From: an uncultured Rhodospirillales bacterium
GTDB taxonomy: Bacteria > Pseudomonadota > Alphaproteobacteria > ATCC43930 > CGMCC-115725
Assembly: GCA_903828515.1 (NCBI GenBank)
Contig: CAIKMD010000007.1
Location: forward strand, 248,001-312,000
Direction: 5' to 3'
Length of the DNA stretch: 64,000 nt
Under the pieces are notes generated by a model. That model saw nothing but the letters and a program-made list of their open reading frames with translations, did no database searches and was not told the DNA's origin. The position numbers and the translations under genes are program-made. Positions 47,502-54,970 of this stretch are shown piece by piece; within the stretch, counting starts at the first letter, position 1; each line of letters opens with the position of its first letter.

Positions 47502-48542
47502 TCAGGTTTCGCCGGAATTATCGGCGGTTTTGCGACCGAAGAGCCGCAAAAGCCCTGCGGTTTGCCGATGCCACTGGCGCACGGGCACGGCGGGATAGCC
47601 GGCGACCGTGCCGCCGGGTTCGACATCGCGCATCACGCCGCTCTTGCCGGCGACGCGCGCGCCCGAACCAATGGTGAGATGGTCGCTGATCGCGGCCTGG
47701 CCGCCGACCATGACGCCGTCGCCCAAGGTCGTGCTGCCGGCAATGCCGGCCTGGCCCGACAAGACGCAGTTCCGGCCGAGGCGGACATTGTGACCGATCT
47801 GGACAAGATTATCGATCACCGTTCCGGCGCCGATCTCCGTGTCGCCGTTCGCGCCGCGATCAATCGCGCAATTGGCGCCGATCTCCACGTCGTCGCCGAT
47901 GATCACGCGGCCGAGCTGAAGCACCCGCACGAGACCGGTCGGTCCGGTGACGAACCCGAAACCTTGGCCGCCGATCGTGACCGAACAGGAAATTTCGACG
48001 CGCCGGCCGATCAGGGCATTGCTGATCGCCGCATGCGCGCCGATCCGGCAGTTATCGCCGATCACCACGCCGGTGCCGAGTATGGCGTGATAGCCGATGT
48101 GACAGTTTTCGCCGATCGAGACGTCGCGTTCGATCACCGCCCCCGCGTCGATCTGCGATCCGTGACCGATCACCGCACTGGGATGAACCTGCGCGCCGGC
48201 ATCGATGCCCGGCACGAGGCGCGCTTCGGGATAAAGCAGATGGCCGATGCGGGCGAAGGCCAGGCGCGGCTCCGCCGCGAACAACAGGCAGCGACCGCTG
48301 GGCGCATGGCGTCCCAATTCATGGCTCGTCACCACGACGCTCGCGCGGCTTTCGATGAAGGTGCCGACATAACGCGCGTCGCAAAAGAGGCTGACGTCGC
48401 CTTGTCCGGCGGTTTCCAGCGCGCCGACATCGCGAATGAGGATATTACCGGATTCAGCCGAGGGCGCTTCCGCGCCGATTTGCTCGGCAAGGTAACGGAG
48501 TTCGAACGGGCCGCTGGGTTGAAAGAAGCGAATATCAGCCAT
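47502..48542 (-). CDS. lpxD: UDP-3-O-acylglucosamine N-acyltransferase
   Basis: Third step of lipid A synthesis, N-acylation of UDP-3-O-acyl-glucosamine. From ATG 48542 it has 346 residues: an N-terminal uridine-binding domain (1-100) and a left-handed beta helix of hexapeptide repeats (about 105-310; for example IGENCHIGYHAILGTGVVIG). The catalytic His region is LVQIGHNVRLGRNCVLSGQ, followed by GGQAAISDH. This confirms a Gram-negative outer membrane. Normally beside lpxA/fabZ; those are not in the window. Confidence 0.93.
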   Translation of the reverse strand: MADIRFFQPSGPFELRYLAEQIGAEAPSAESGNILIRDVGALETAGQGDVSLFCDARYVGTFIESRASVVVTSHELGRHAPSGRCLLFAAEPRLAFARIGHLLYPEARLVPGIDAGAQVHPSAVIGHGSQIDAGAVIERDVSIGENCHIGYHAILGTGVVIGDNCRIGAHAAISNALIGRRVEISCSVTIGGQGFGFVTGPTGLVRVLQLGRVIIGDDVEIGANCAIDRGANGDTEIGAGTVIDNLVQIGHNVRLGRNCVLSGQAGIAGSTTLGDGVMVGGQAAISDHLTIGSGARVAGKSGVMRDVEPGGTVAGYPAVPVRQWHRQTAGLLRLFGRKTADNSGET

Positions 48543-48678
48543 CAGGCGCTTTCCGGACAGCGGGTCCTCGAAACACGATGCCTGCCGTCGTAAGACATCA
48601 GTCTGCGCAAGCGGCGCCATGTGCTAGCGATTCGAAAGTGCGCCTTGCGGAGTCGTGCCGTCAAGGTCCAAAAACGGC

Positions 48679-48951
48679 TTAACGCCGCCAATTCGGCCGA
48701 CGCGGCGCAGCAGCCACCGTCGCCGCGCGTTCGTCTTTATGCCGGAAATTGATCCGGCCTTTGGTCAGATCGTAAGGCGTCATCTCGATGGTCACGCGAT
48801 CGCCCGCGAGAATGCGGATCCGGTTTTTCTTCACGCGTCCGGACGTGTAGGCCAGCGTCTCGTGTCCGTTGTCGAGCTTGATGCGGAAACGCGCATCGGG
48901 CAGCCGTTCCAATACCGTGCCGTCGAATTCCAAAAGCTCTTCTTTCGCCAT
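48679..48951 (-). CDS. infA: Translation initiation factor IF-1
   Basis: Binds the A site of the 30S subunit during initiation. The S1-like OB fold fills residues 1-70: [40 protein letters not shown], and KGRINFRHK. The usual protein ends near residue 72; this one is 90 long, with a tail [15 protein letters not shown] that is basic at the end. The tail may be a lineage feature. Stands alone between lpxD and the desaturase. Confidence 0.95.
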   Translation of the reverse strand: MAKEELLEFDGTVLERLPDARFRIKLDNGHETLAYTSGRVKKNRIRILAGDRVTIEMTPYDLTKGRINFRHKDERAATVAAAPRRPNWRR

Positions 48952-49001
48952 CGCGGGGCCTCCAAACTAGTTACGGGAATGTGACGGGAGAAAAATGGTC
49001 G

Positions 49002-50054
49002 TCAGGCGCAGAGCGCCGCCGCTTGGCGAAACGACACGAGCTTTTGTTGCTCCTCGTCCCACAGCGCGAGGCGTACCGATTTGACGCTCGCCCAGAAGGT
49101 GAGACGTTTGGCGCGTTGCAGTTCGGGGTTCTGCTCGAAACAGGCCCGCAACCGGTAATTCGGAATTTTGCTGGCGAGATGGTGGATGTGGTGCAGGCCG
49201 ATCGACCCGGTGAACCAATGCAACAATCGCGGCAGATCGTAGAACGAGCTTCCTTCGAGCGCCGCGTCATGGAAATCCCATTTCGGCGAACGCTCCCAAT
49301 ACGTATCTTCGAACTGGTGCTGAACGCAGAAGAACCACATGCCGATCGAGGTCGCGAGCAACAGCACCGCGCTCCAGGCGATCAGGAACGTCATCGGTCC
49401 GACCAGCATCGAAATAGCGGTTATCGCGACGGCCGCGGCGGCGTTGGTGCCGAGAATGCTGGCCCGGCTGCGTCGATCGCGGATCAGCGTGCGAATGGGA
49501 AGACGGTAATAGATCAGCAGGAGAAAGGCGGGCCCAAGACCGAACAACACCACCGGATGCCGGTAAAGGCGATAGACGATCTTTCGCCATGTCGACTGCG
49601 CGCGATATTCGGCGACTGTGAGAGTCCGGATATCGCCGGTGCCGCGTCGATCGAGATGGCCGGCCGTCGCGTGGTGCATCGCGTGCGCTTTGCGCCAGAA
49701 TGTATAGGGCATCAGCGTCAACACGCTGATGACGAGGCCGAATGTTTCGTTGGCGCGCCGCGATACGAAAAACGAACCGTGACCGCAATCGTGCTGGATG
49801 ATGAAGAGACGCACGACCATGAACGCGGCGGGAACGGCAAGCACGCCGGCAAACCAATAGCCATGGTTCAGGCCGTACAGCAGCGCGCCCATGCTGGCGA
49901 GAAAGAGCAAGAGCGTGTTGGCGAGTTGCAGGGCGGCACGGCGCGCATCCGGCTCCGCGTAAGCGGCCAGACGGTTTCGCCAGGCATGAGAAGAGAGGTC
50001 GTGGGTTAAATCATCGGCGACGCCGGAGGCGGGCATCGCACTGGCGTCGGGCAT
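49002..50054 (-). CDS. Membrane fatty acid desaturase
   Basis: Integral-membrane diiron desaturase, 350 residues from ATG 50054. The three histidine boxes are present: HDCGH (FIIQHDCGHGSFF, near 92), HAMHH (WRKAHAMHHATAGH, near 127) and HHIHH (GSIGLHHIHHLAS, near 290). Hydrophobic segments include ANTLLLFLASMGALLYGL and GTNAAAAVAITAISMLVG. It inserts a double bond into membrane lipids or free acyl chains, usually under cold. The cold-shock gene cspA is directly upstream on the same strand, which supports this role, although a hairpin lies between. Confidence 0.88.
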   Translation of the reverse strand: MPDASAMPASGVADDLTHDLSSHAWRNRLAAYAEPDARRAALQLANTLLLFLASMGALLYGLNHGYWFAGVLAVPAAFMVVRLFIIQHDCGHGSFFVSRRANETFGLVISVLTLMPYTFWRKAHAMHHATAGHLDRRGTGDIRTLTVAEYRAQSTWRKIVYRLYRHPVVLFGLGPAFLLLIYYRLPIRTLIRDRRSRASILGTNAAAAVAITAISMLVGPMTFLIAWSAVLLLATSIGMWFFCVQHQFEDTYWERSPKWDFHDAALEGSSFYDLPRLLHWFTGSIGLHHIHHLASKIPNYRLRACFEQNPELQRAKRLTFWASVKSVRLALWDEEQQKLVSFRQAAALCA

Positions 50055-50100
50055 AGTTTGGTCCCGAGAGGGTCGTCGACGTGAAGCAGGGAAAGACGAA

Positions 50101-50124
50101 GCGGGGCGACCGAAGCCGCCCCGC
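50101..50124 (-). terminator. Hairpin after cspA, possible terminator
   Basis: Perfect 8-bp stem GCGGGGCG/CGCCCCGC (50101-50108/50117-50124) with an 8-nt loop, just past the cspA stop. On the minus strand it is followed by TTCGTCTTTCCC, a poor T-run, so attenuation or mRNA 3' protection is also possible. Confidence 0.55.
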
Positions 50125-50130
50125 AACGGT

Positions 50131-50337
50131 TTAGGCGTTCTTCAGATTGACGGCAGCGACTTTGCCTTGCTGGCCGCGCTCGACGTCGAAGCTGACCTTC
50201 TGGCCTTCGTTCAGGCTGCCGAGGCCGGAGACCTCGACGGCCGAGATGTGCACGAAGACATCCTTCGAGCCATCATCGGGCTGGATGAATCCATAGCCCT
50301 TCATTGCATTGAACCATTTAACAGTACCGACGGACAT
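50131..50337 (-). CDS. cspA: Cold-shock-domain protein, CspA family
   Basis: 68-residue single-stranded RNA/DNA-binding chaperone. RNP1 is KGYGFIQP and RNP2 is VFVHISA; the rest ([15 protein letters not shown] and [15 protein letters not shown]) is canonical. AGGGAC lies ahead of the ATG. The 190 bp upstream to the next gene gives room for a long cold-responsive leader, but I could not define one. Next gene downstream is the desaturase. Confidence 0.96.
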   Translation of the reverse strand: MSVGTVKWFNAMKGYGFIQPDDGSKDVFVHISAVEVSGLGSLNEGQKVSFDVERGQQGKVAAVNLKNA

Positions 50338-50528
50338 AGTGTCCCTCCAATCAAATATGCTGCGGCACGCATGTACCGCAGATCAAGGTGCGAATTTGGA
50401 TGGGACCGGGTCAAGGCTCGCAGGAGCGTAAAACGGGGCCGACCCAAGGTCGATTGACGTGTTGAATATGGCGACGAACGTTCTGTTTATCAAGGACCAA
50501 CGCCCGCGCGGGTATTGGTGGCATTTGG

Positions 50529-50696
50529 TCAAGAAGCGGATTCGACGCCTTGCGTATCGTCGGCCGGCGTCGCGGTTTCGCCGGCGTCGGGTGTCTCGCC
50601 TTTTTCCGCGCGGCGCTCGAGCTTGCGCTTCAGCTTTTCTTCCTTGGCGCGCTCGCGATCGGCACGCTGCATGCGGTAATTCGGTTTGAACGGCAT
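50529..50696 (-). CDS. Small charged conserved hypothetical protein (55 aa)
   Basis: An ATG at 50696 opens a 55-codon frame beginning MPFKPNYRMQRADRERAKEE and continuing KLKRKLERRAEKGE, highly charged and helical, then a Thr/Ala/Asp-rich tail. Short proteins starting MPFKPNYxxQRxxRxRAK are, as I recall, common in alphaproteobacteria. It is 6 bases after the 62-residue gene on the same strand, so they are probably one unit. Function unknown. A plus-strand frame across it (50550-51041) is its shadow. Confidence 0.7.
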   Translation of the reverse strand: MPFKPNYRMQRADRERAKEEKLKRKLERRAEKGETPDAGETATPADDTQGVESAS

Positions 50697-50702
50697 TCGC
50701 GG

Positions 50703-50891
50703 TCAGGGACGACCGACGATGTATTGATGGCCTTCGGTCGTCGCCTGCAAACCGCCGAATTTGCGCTCGATGAATCCCAACTCGAGCAGCCGGTCGCGGT
50801 CGGCATCGCTGACCTTTCGCTGCATCAGGCGTCCGCGCGCGACTTCGCGCAACGCCTGCGTTTCACTCATCGAGAGTTCGGGCGAGTCCAT
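50703..50891 (-). CDS. Small hypothetical protein (62 aa)
   Basis: Begins MDSPELSMSETQALREVARG and ends ATTEGHQYIVGRP. The region RKVSDADRDRLLELGFIERK then GGLQATTEGHQYI resembles winged-helix endings (L-x-x-x-G-[FY]-I..T-x-x-G), so it may be a truncated DNA-binding domain. AGGA precedes the ATG at 5 bases. Directly upstream of the 55-residue gene. Function unknown. Confidence 0.65.
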   Translation of the reverse strand: MDSPELSMSETQALREVARGRLMQRKVSDADRDRLLELGFIERKFGGLQATTEGHQYIVGRP

Positions 50892-50921
50892 TTTTCCTGG
50901 TCCGCGTCGCGGCGACCGCGA

Positions 50922-51308
50922 TCAGAGAGCGGTGCCGGTCAATTGCTTGGCGCAGAGTTCGGCGGCGCCGGTGATCGGATCTTTCACGCCGGGCAGCGCG
51001 TCCCATCCGCCCTTCTTGATGAAATCCGCGCGCTGCCATGAATCGAGCTTGGTCAGCGCCGTCAACTGGACCGCGGCATCCGCGCCGTGATTGAACTGTG
51101 CCGCGCACATCTGTGCGGCCAATTGTGCGTTGGCGCCCTGCGCGGCCTTTGCAGCCATCGCATCGGCGGTGGAGCCGGTGACCCAGCCGCCCCAGGCGAA
51201 CCCGACGATCATCGTCGCGATCACGCAGATGACGCAGGACCAGCCGAGCATGCTCTTCGACGGACGATAGACTTCAAGCCGCTGCATAAAGCCGAGTTTG
51301 GGCGCCAT
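50922..51308 (-). CDS. Conserved single-span membrane protein, unknown
   Basis: 128 residues. One membrane helix near the N-terminus (MLGWSCVICVIATMIVGFAWGGWV, about 20-43, followed by TGSTADAMAAKAAQGA) and a C-terminal domain with three cysteines (MCAAQF, ELCAKQL) and DSWQRADFIKKGGWDALPGV. No signal cleavage is evident, so a membrane-anchored periplasmic protein is likely. I recall similar short proteins in alphaproteobacteria but no function. Confidence 0.7.
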   Translation of the reverse strand: MAPKLGFMQRLEVYRPSKSMLGWSCVICVIATMIVGFAWGGWVTGSTADAMAAKAAQGANAQLAAQMCAAQFNHGADAAVQLTALTKLDSWQRADFIKKGGWDALPGVKDPITGAAELCAKQLTGTAL

Positions 51309-51626
51309 CGTTCGGTTCCTCCAGTATTTGATATCGGTCGAGTTCCGGTCTGCACGAGCCGCCGATGTTGGTGGCGGCGAGCGACGGTTTGGTGCGTCGC
51401 AGGGCTTGGCTTCTTTCTTCGCGGTGCTTGAGGCGCAAAGAGAATGAGGTGCAGTTTTACTGATATGATCACGCCACCTTTATTTTATCAATAAAATACT
51501 TGTCGGTATAATATTTCGGTAATTCTCGATTTTACCAAATATCAAAAACATCTAGCAAAGACATATACATACCTTGTCTTATTTTAATATTTGCAATGTA
51601 GAGGCCGAATCCCCATATCTTTTGTC
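51309..51626. promoter_or_regulatory. AT-rich intergenic region with an 18-bp palindrome
   Basis: No gene is seen. The first half is of usual composition; 51470-51600 is markedly AT-rich against the GC-rich background. It holds a perfect palindrome TATTTTAT-CA-ATAAAATA (51481-51498), a consensus-like -10 TATAAT (51507-51512), and a weak hairpin AAGACA/TGTCTT (51558-51563/51575-51580). It is the likely promoter region for the plus-strand small-gene run. Confidence 0.5.
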
Positions 51627-52139
51627 ATGACATCAAGCCCGTGGCCGCGCAAAACGAGGGCGACCCTTAGCTGGCAACACCTCTCCGCGTCGGACGCGGA
51701 GAGCGGAAAGCGCTGGGCGGTGATGTGGGACACGTCCCGTAAACCCGAAACCGCCAGCCGCAACACCGCGCTTGAAGGGTCCGAGCGCGCCGCGCTCGAC
51801 CGCGCCAAACATCTCCTGCGCATGGGTTTCGTCGTGTACGAGCTTCGCGACGCCGACGGAATCGTCGTTCTCGACGAACCCGGAATCAAAGACCGGCTCG
51901 GCATCAAGCCCGAAGCGGTTGCCGTCGAGGATCCATTGAGCGATGCGGTGCCCGATCCGTCGCCCGGCGAGGTGAACGATACGCTCGCGCGCGACATGAT
52001 CGACGTGCACGGAAACGGTGCGGCTGGTATCGCGCGTGGCAACGCGCGGAACGCCGCCGTGGCCGGGCGCACCGAACAAGTGCGGAAATGGCTTGCGGTG
52101 GTGGATGTGATCCAGCGTCGACAAGTGCCGTCATTGTGA
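51627..52139 (+). CDS. Conserved hypothetical cytoplasmic protein (170 aa)
   Basis: From ATG 51627 the protein has a core WAVMWDTSRKPETASRNTAL through ERAALDRAKHLLRMGFVVYE and IVVLDEPGIKDRLGIKPEA, followed by an acidic linker and a C-terminal helical segment with GNARNAAVAGRTEQVRKWLA. No transmembrane helix or signal. I do not recognise the family. Its Shine-Dalgarno is poor; it sits at the border of the AT-rich block. The 33-bp gap to the next gene suggests co-transcription. Confidence 0.65.
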   Translation: MTSSPWPRKTRATLSWQHLSASDAESGKRWAVMWDTSRKPETASRNTALEGSERAALDRAKHLLRMGFVVYELRDADGIVVLDEPGIKDRLGIKPEAVAVEDPLSDAVPDPSPGEVNDTLARDMIDVHGNGAAGIARGNARNAAVAGRTEQVRKWLAVVDVIQRRQVPSL

Positions 52140-52172
52140 CGACGGCGTTCCCTGCCTCTCGCTGGGTGAACC

Positions 52173-52583
52173 ATGCCCCGGCGTGACGGAACGCTCCCCG
52201 CGGCCTTCTCGCTGCTCAATTCGGAATTCAACGATTTTCTCTTTGCCCCGATCGGCGATGAGCCGAATCACGCGTCGCTGACGGTGCTGTCGGCTTTGTC
52301 GCGGGAAGGCCTCGATCCCTGGAGCGAGGCCGCCGATTGGAGCCAGCAGCCGCGCGACATCGCGGCCCGGCGATTGGCTTCCATCATCGCGGCCTTGCCG
52401 GACGGCGATTGGTCGGGCGCCGATTCGCTGACGATCGCAGTGCGGCTGGTCGCGCTTCTGCCTCACCGCCCGTCATTGAAGACGAGCTTGCGCCAGCGGG
52501 TGCGCCGTCTTCATGCCAGAATTTTTCGCTTCGTCGCGACCGTCGTGCGCTCGCAGGCAGAAGCGCCAAAGGGCGTCTCATGA
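52173..52583 (+). CDS. Hypothetical protein (136 aa)
   Basis: Starts MPRRDGTLPAAFSLLNSEFN, then DFLFAPIGDEPNHASLTVLS; the C-terminal third is Arg-rich (LKTSLRQRVRRLHARIFRF). LTVLSALSREGLDPWSEAA and WSQQPRDIAARRLASIIAAL look like amphipathic helices. Soluble, no recognised family. It overlaps the next small gene by four bases (ATGA), supporting both calls. Confidence 0.65.
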   Translation: MPRRDGTLPAAFSLLNSEFNDFLFAPIGDEPNHASLTVLSALSREGLDPWSEAADWSQQPRDIAARRLASIIAALPDGDWSGADSLTIAVRLVALLPHRPSLKTSLRQRVRRLHARIFRFVATVVRSQAEAPKGVS

Positions 52584-52684
52584 GACCGCGGCGTTTCGAG
52601 ACCTTGGCGGCAGGTGCGATGGTTTTTGTCGCGCTGACCGTGATATTGGTTATGCTGTTGGTCTATTGGGGACGTCTGTCATGA
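52580..52684 (+). CDS. Single-span membrane mini-protein (34 aa)
   Basis: A 34-codon frame coupled by ATGA to the 136-residue gene: MRPRRFETLAAGAMVFVALT then VILVMLLVYWGRLS. The basic N-terminus and one hydrophobic helix suggest an inner-membrane peptide with its N-terminus in the cytoplasm. Function unknown. Confidence 0.55.
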   Translation: MRPRRFETLAAGAMVFVALTVILVMLLVYWGRLS

Positions 52685-52730
52685 ATCGGCACGGCTTCCT
52701 TGCGTCCGCAACCCCAACAAGGTCATCGCC

Positions 52731-52949
52731 TTGAAGCAGCCCCAGGTCGGCCAGCAATATCGTCACGTCGGAACGGTCTTTCGCGATTCCGTGTGGACCC
52801 TGACGGCCATCGTCGTCGGCCCCGACGGAATCGAGCATGCCCATCTGACGGCCGCTCACGACGTCACCCAGCGAAAGACGATCGCCTTGTCGGTGATCGC
52901 GGACCCGCGGCAATTGACACTGGTCGAGGCGTCGCACGCGAAGGCTTAG
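52731..52949 (+). CDS. Small hypothetical protein (72 aa, TTG start)
   Basis: A TTG at 52731 would start MKQPQVGQQYRHVGTVFRDS, then VWTLTAIVVGPDGIEHAHLT, a soluble beta-rich protein. The pattern G-x-x-Y-R...VW.L..I..GPDGI.HA.L is regular and looks like a small conserved beta domain. AAGG is a possible ribosome site. No ATG is available in frame, so the start is uncertain. Located 86 bases before the transglutaminase-like gene. Confidence 0.5.
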   Translation: MKQPQVGQQYRHVGTVFRDSVWTLTAIVVGPDGIEHAHLTAAHDVTQRKTIALSVIADPRQLTLVEASHAKA

Positions 52950-53035
52950 ACGCGCGATCGCCGAAGGCGGTCTGCGGAACTTGGCGGCCGTGAGAACGTT
53001 GCATAGGCACACAACCGCGAAGGCCCGAACCGCTC

Positions 53036-53854
53036 ATGCAAATCCGAATCGGCTACGAACTGATCTACGATTGTCCGCAGCCGACGCCGATGATCCTGAC
53101 CTTGAACGTTCACTACACGCGCGCGTCGGATCTCGTCGTGCCTGATCATTTGACGACCAATCCGTCCGTGCCGATCGCGGGCTATCGCGATGGTTTCGGT
53201 AATTGGTGCAATCGAATCGTCGCCCCCAAAGGACGCATCCGGCTCGCTTCCACGGCGATCGTGCGCGATAGCGGTGCGCCGGACGAGGTGGTGCCGTCGG
53301 CGATGCAACATCCGGTGGCGAACCTCCCCGAGGAGACCCTCGTCTTTCTTCTGGGCAGCCGATATTGCGACACCGATCACCTTTCCCAGATTGCCTGGGA
53401 CCGCTTCGGTCAGACGCCGCTCGGCTGGGCGCGGGTTCAGGCGATCTGCGATTTCGTTCATCGTCACATCGTCTTCGGCTACGAACATGCCCGGCCGACC
53501 CGTACCGCGTTCGAAGCCTATAACGAACGCAAAGGCGTCTGCCGCGACTATGCGCATCTCGCGGTGGCGCTCTGCCGCTGCATGAACATTCCGGCGCGGT
53601 ATTGCACCGGCTATCTGAGCGATATCGGCGTGCCGCCGCCTTATTCGGCGATGGATTTCGCGGGCTGGTTCGAGGCCTATCTCGGCGGCCGGTGGTACAC
53701 GTTCGATCCGCGCAACAACGTGCCGCGACAAGGGCGCATCCTGATCGCGCGCGGCCGCGACGCCGCCGATGTCGCGATCAGCAGCACCTTCGGCGCCAAT
53801 ACCCTCGTGAGTTTCGCGGTGCAAACCGACGAGATGGTCGGCGCGTCAGCGTAG
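53036..53854 (+). CDS. Transglutaminase-like (protease-fold) protein
   Basis: 272 residues: an N-terminal beta region (IRIGYELIYDCPQPTPMILT, to about 100) and a transglutaminase core. The nucleophile is Cys169 in RKGVCRDYAHLAVALCR; the Asp is Asp224 in RWYTFDPRNN. The usual catalytic His in the HAWFE motif seems absent: AMDFAGWFEAYLGGRWYTF has Ala/Gly there. Close relatives, as I recall, often have S or A at this point too, so a subfamily with altered chemistry is likely. No signal peptide. Its last 9 bases overlap the convergent Gln-rich protein gene. Confidence 0.85.
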   Translation: MQIRIGYELIYDCPQPTPMILTLNVHYTRASDLVVPDHLTTNPSVPIAGYRDGFGNWCNRIVAPKGRIRLASTAIVRDSGAPDEVVPSAMQHPVANLPEETLVFLLGSRYCDTDHLSQIAWDRFGQTPLGWARVQAICDFVHRHIVFGYEHARPTRTAFEAYNERKGVCRDYAHLAVALCRCMNIPARYCTGYLSDIGVPPPYSAMDFAGWFEAYLGGRWYTFDPRNNVPRQGRILIARGRDAADVAISSTFGANTLVSFAVQTDEMVGASA

Positions 53855-54220
53855 CGGCTCGCGCGATTGCAACTGGTCGAGCCGGTTCTGTTCGGTCTGT
53901 AACTGCAATTGGGTTTGCTGACGGCTGATCGAATTCTCGACGGAAACATTCGGCCCGGTCAGCGACGATCCCTGAAGCTGCTGCTCGTTCTGGATATTCA
54001 TCTGATCGAGCCGGTTCCTTTCGATCTGAACCGAGGGTGTCGGCGCGGCGTGGTCGAGCTGTCGTTGCTGATCCTGCAACCTCAGGTCGTTCTGCGCGCG
54101 GACGATCGACTGTTCGACCTGGGCATTCGAGGATTCCTGTGCCAGGGCCGGCGCGGTCGCGGCGAGGCCGAGCGCCAGGAAGCATCCGACCGCCATCGCC
54201 ATCGAGAAACTTGCCATCAT
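53846..54220 (-). CDS. Secreted Gln/Asn-rich hypothetical protein
   Basis: 124 residues with a signal peptide (MAVGCFLALGLAATAPALAQ) and a mature part very rich in Gln, Asn, Arg and Leu, including three R-N-x-L-D-Q-x repeats (IERNRLDQMNIQNEQQLQ, TEQNRLDQLQS). Helical or coiled-coil and periplasmic. GGGAG before the start. No family recognised. It is convergent with the transglutaminase-like gene. Confidence 0.62.
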   Translation of the reverse strand: MMASFSMAMAVGCFLALGLAATAPALAQESSNAQVEQSIVRAQNDLRLQDQQRQLDHAAPTPSVQIERNRLDQMNIQNEQQLQGSSLTGPNVSVENSISRQQTQLQLQTEQNRLDQLQSREPLR

Positions 54221-54262
54221 CGTCTCCCATCACCATATCGAGAAGCCGAGAAGGAGGCTTTC

Positions 54263-54514
54263 ATGCTGTGGTTGTTCGCGCTCGTCGGTCTTGCCCTTGC
54301 CATCCCCGGCATGCTGGTGCTCGCGGCACTCGGGGTCGTTCTGCTGTCGCTGCCGTTTCTCGTGCTGTTCGCCCTGTGCGCGGTGGCTCTAAGTCTGCTT
54401 TCGCTGGTTCTCTGGCCGTTCGCGATCCTGTTCGATCCCGTGGTTGCGCTCGTGCTGGCCATCATCATCGCCCGGCTGGTCTGGCGCCGGCCCCGTCAGC
54501 TGCCGGCGCGCTGA
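54263..54514 (+). CDS. Small hydrophobic membrane protein (83 aa)
   Basis: Nearly all hydrophobic: MLWLFALVGLALAIPGMLVL, then three more spans (ALGVVLLSLPFLVLFALCA, LSLLSLVLWPFAILF, PVVALVLAIIIARLVW) and a basic tail RRPRQLPAR. A strong AAGGAGG lies 6 bases ahead of the ATG at 54263, so it is probably translated. Function unknown. Overlap with the divergent secreted protein gene is avoided by this start. Confidence 0.65.
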   Translation: MLWLFALVGLALAIPGMLVLAALGVVLLSLPFLVLFALCAVALSLLSLVLWPFAILFDPVVALVLAIIIARLVWRRPRQLPAR

Positions 54515-54565
54515 TCCTTCTTTAAGGTGGCGCTCGAGGGTGTCGTCCGGAAGAGGGGCCGGCTT

Positions 54566-54916
54566 CTATTTGTTGCTCGTGCCGGAAAAGAAGTTGCCGA
54601 CGCGGTGGAAAAAGCTGGCCGTGTCGTCGCGGAAACCCTTGGTCGCGCGATCGAGGTAGGTTCCGGTCTCGTCGGCCTTCTGGTGAACCGCCGAGCCGGT
54701 GTCCTCGGCGCCCTTTTGGATCGATTGGCCGATCGGCGTGACGTGCTGCTCGATGGTGGTGCCGACCTGCTTGGCGCCGTTCGAGATCGCGGTGCCGGCA
54801 TCCTGCGCGGTTTTTGAAATGTCGGCGCCCACATCGTCGGCGCGGACCACCGGTGCGATGGTCAGGCCGGCGGCCAAACCGATCACGGCAATCGTCATGA
54901 ACTTCAAAGGACGCAT
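54566..54916 (-). CDS. Small secreted LEA-like helical protein
   Basis: 116 residues: signal peptide (KFMTIAVIGLAAGLTIAPVV, cut near RADDVG) and a repetitive helical domain with an 11-residue-like period, rich in Ala, Gly, Thr, Asp and Lys (DISKTAQDAGTAISNGAKQV, GTTIEQHVTPIGQSIQKGAE). This pattern recalls LEA or apolipoprotein-type amphipathic helices that protect membranes in stress. No fixed family name is claimed. Confidence 0.6.
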   Translation of the reverse strand: MRPLKFMTIAVIGLAAGLTIAPVVRADDVGADISKTAQDAGTAISNGAKQVGTTIEQHVTPIGQSIQKGAEDTGSAVHQKADETGTYLDRATKGFRDDTASFFHRVGNFFSGTSNK

Positions 54917-54970
54917 GGGCTTCTCGCTTCGCTCGATCCTCTCGGGGGCGGCCGCCGCTATTTTAACGCC

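Noticed and set aside
50459-50689. 76-codon plus-strand frame after the cspA leader
   Set aside because: Antisense to the 55-residue minus-strand gene and very Arg-rich, as expected of a shadow.
52681-52734. Short ATG frame between the 34- and 72-residue genes
   Set aside because: Only 17 codons, no ribosome site and no conserved look.
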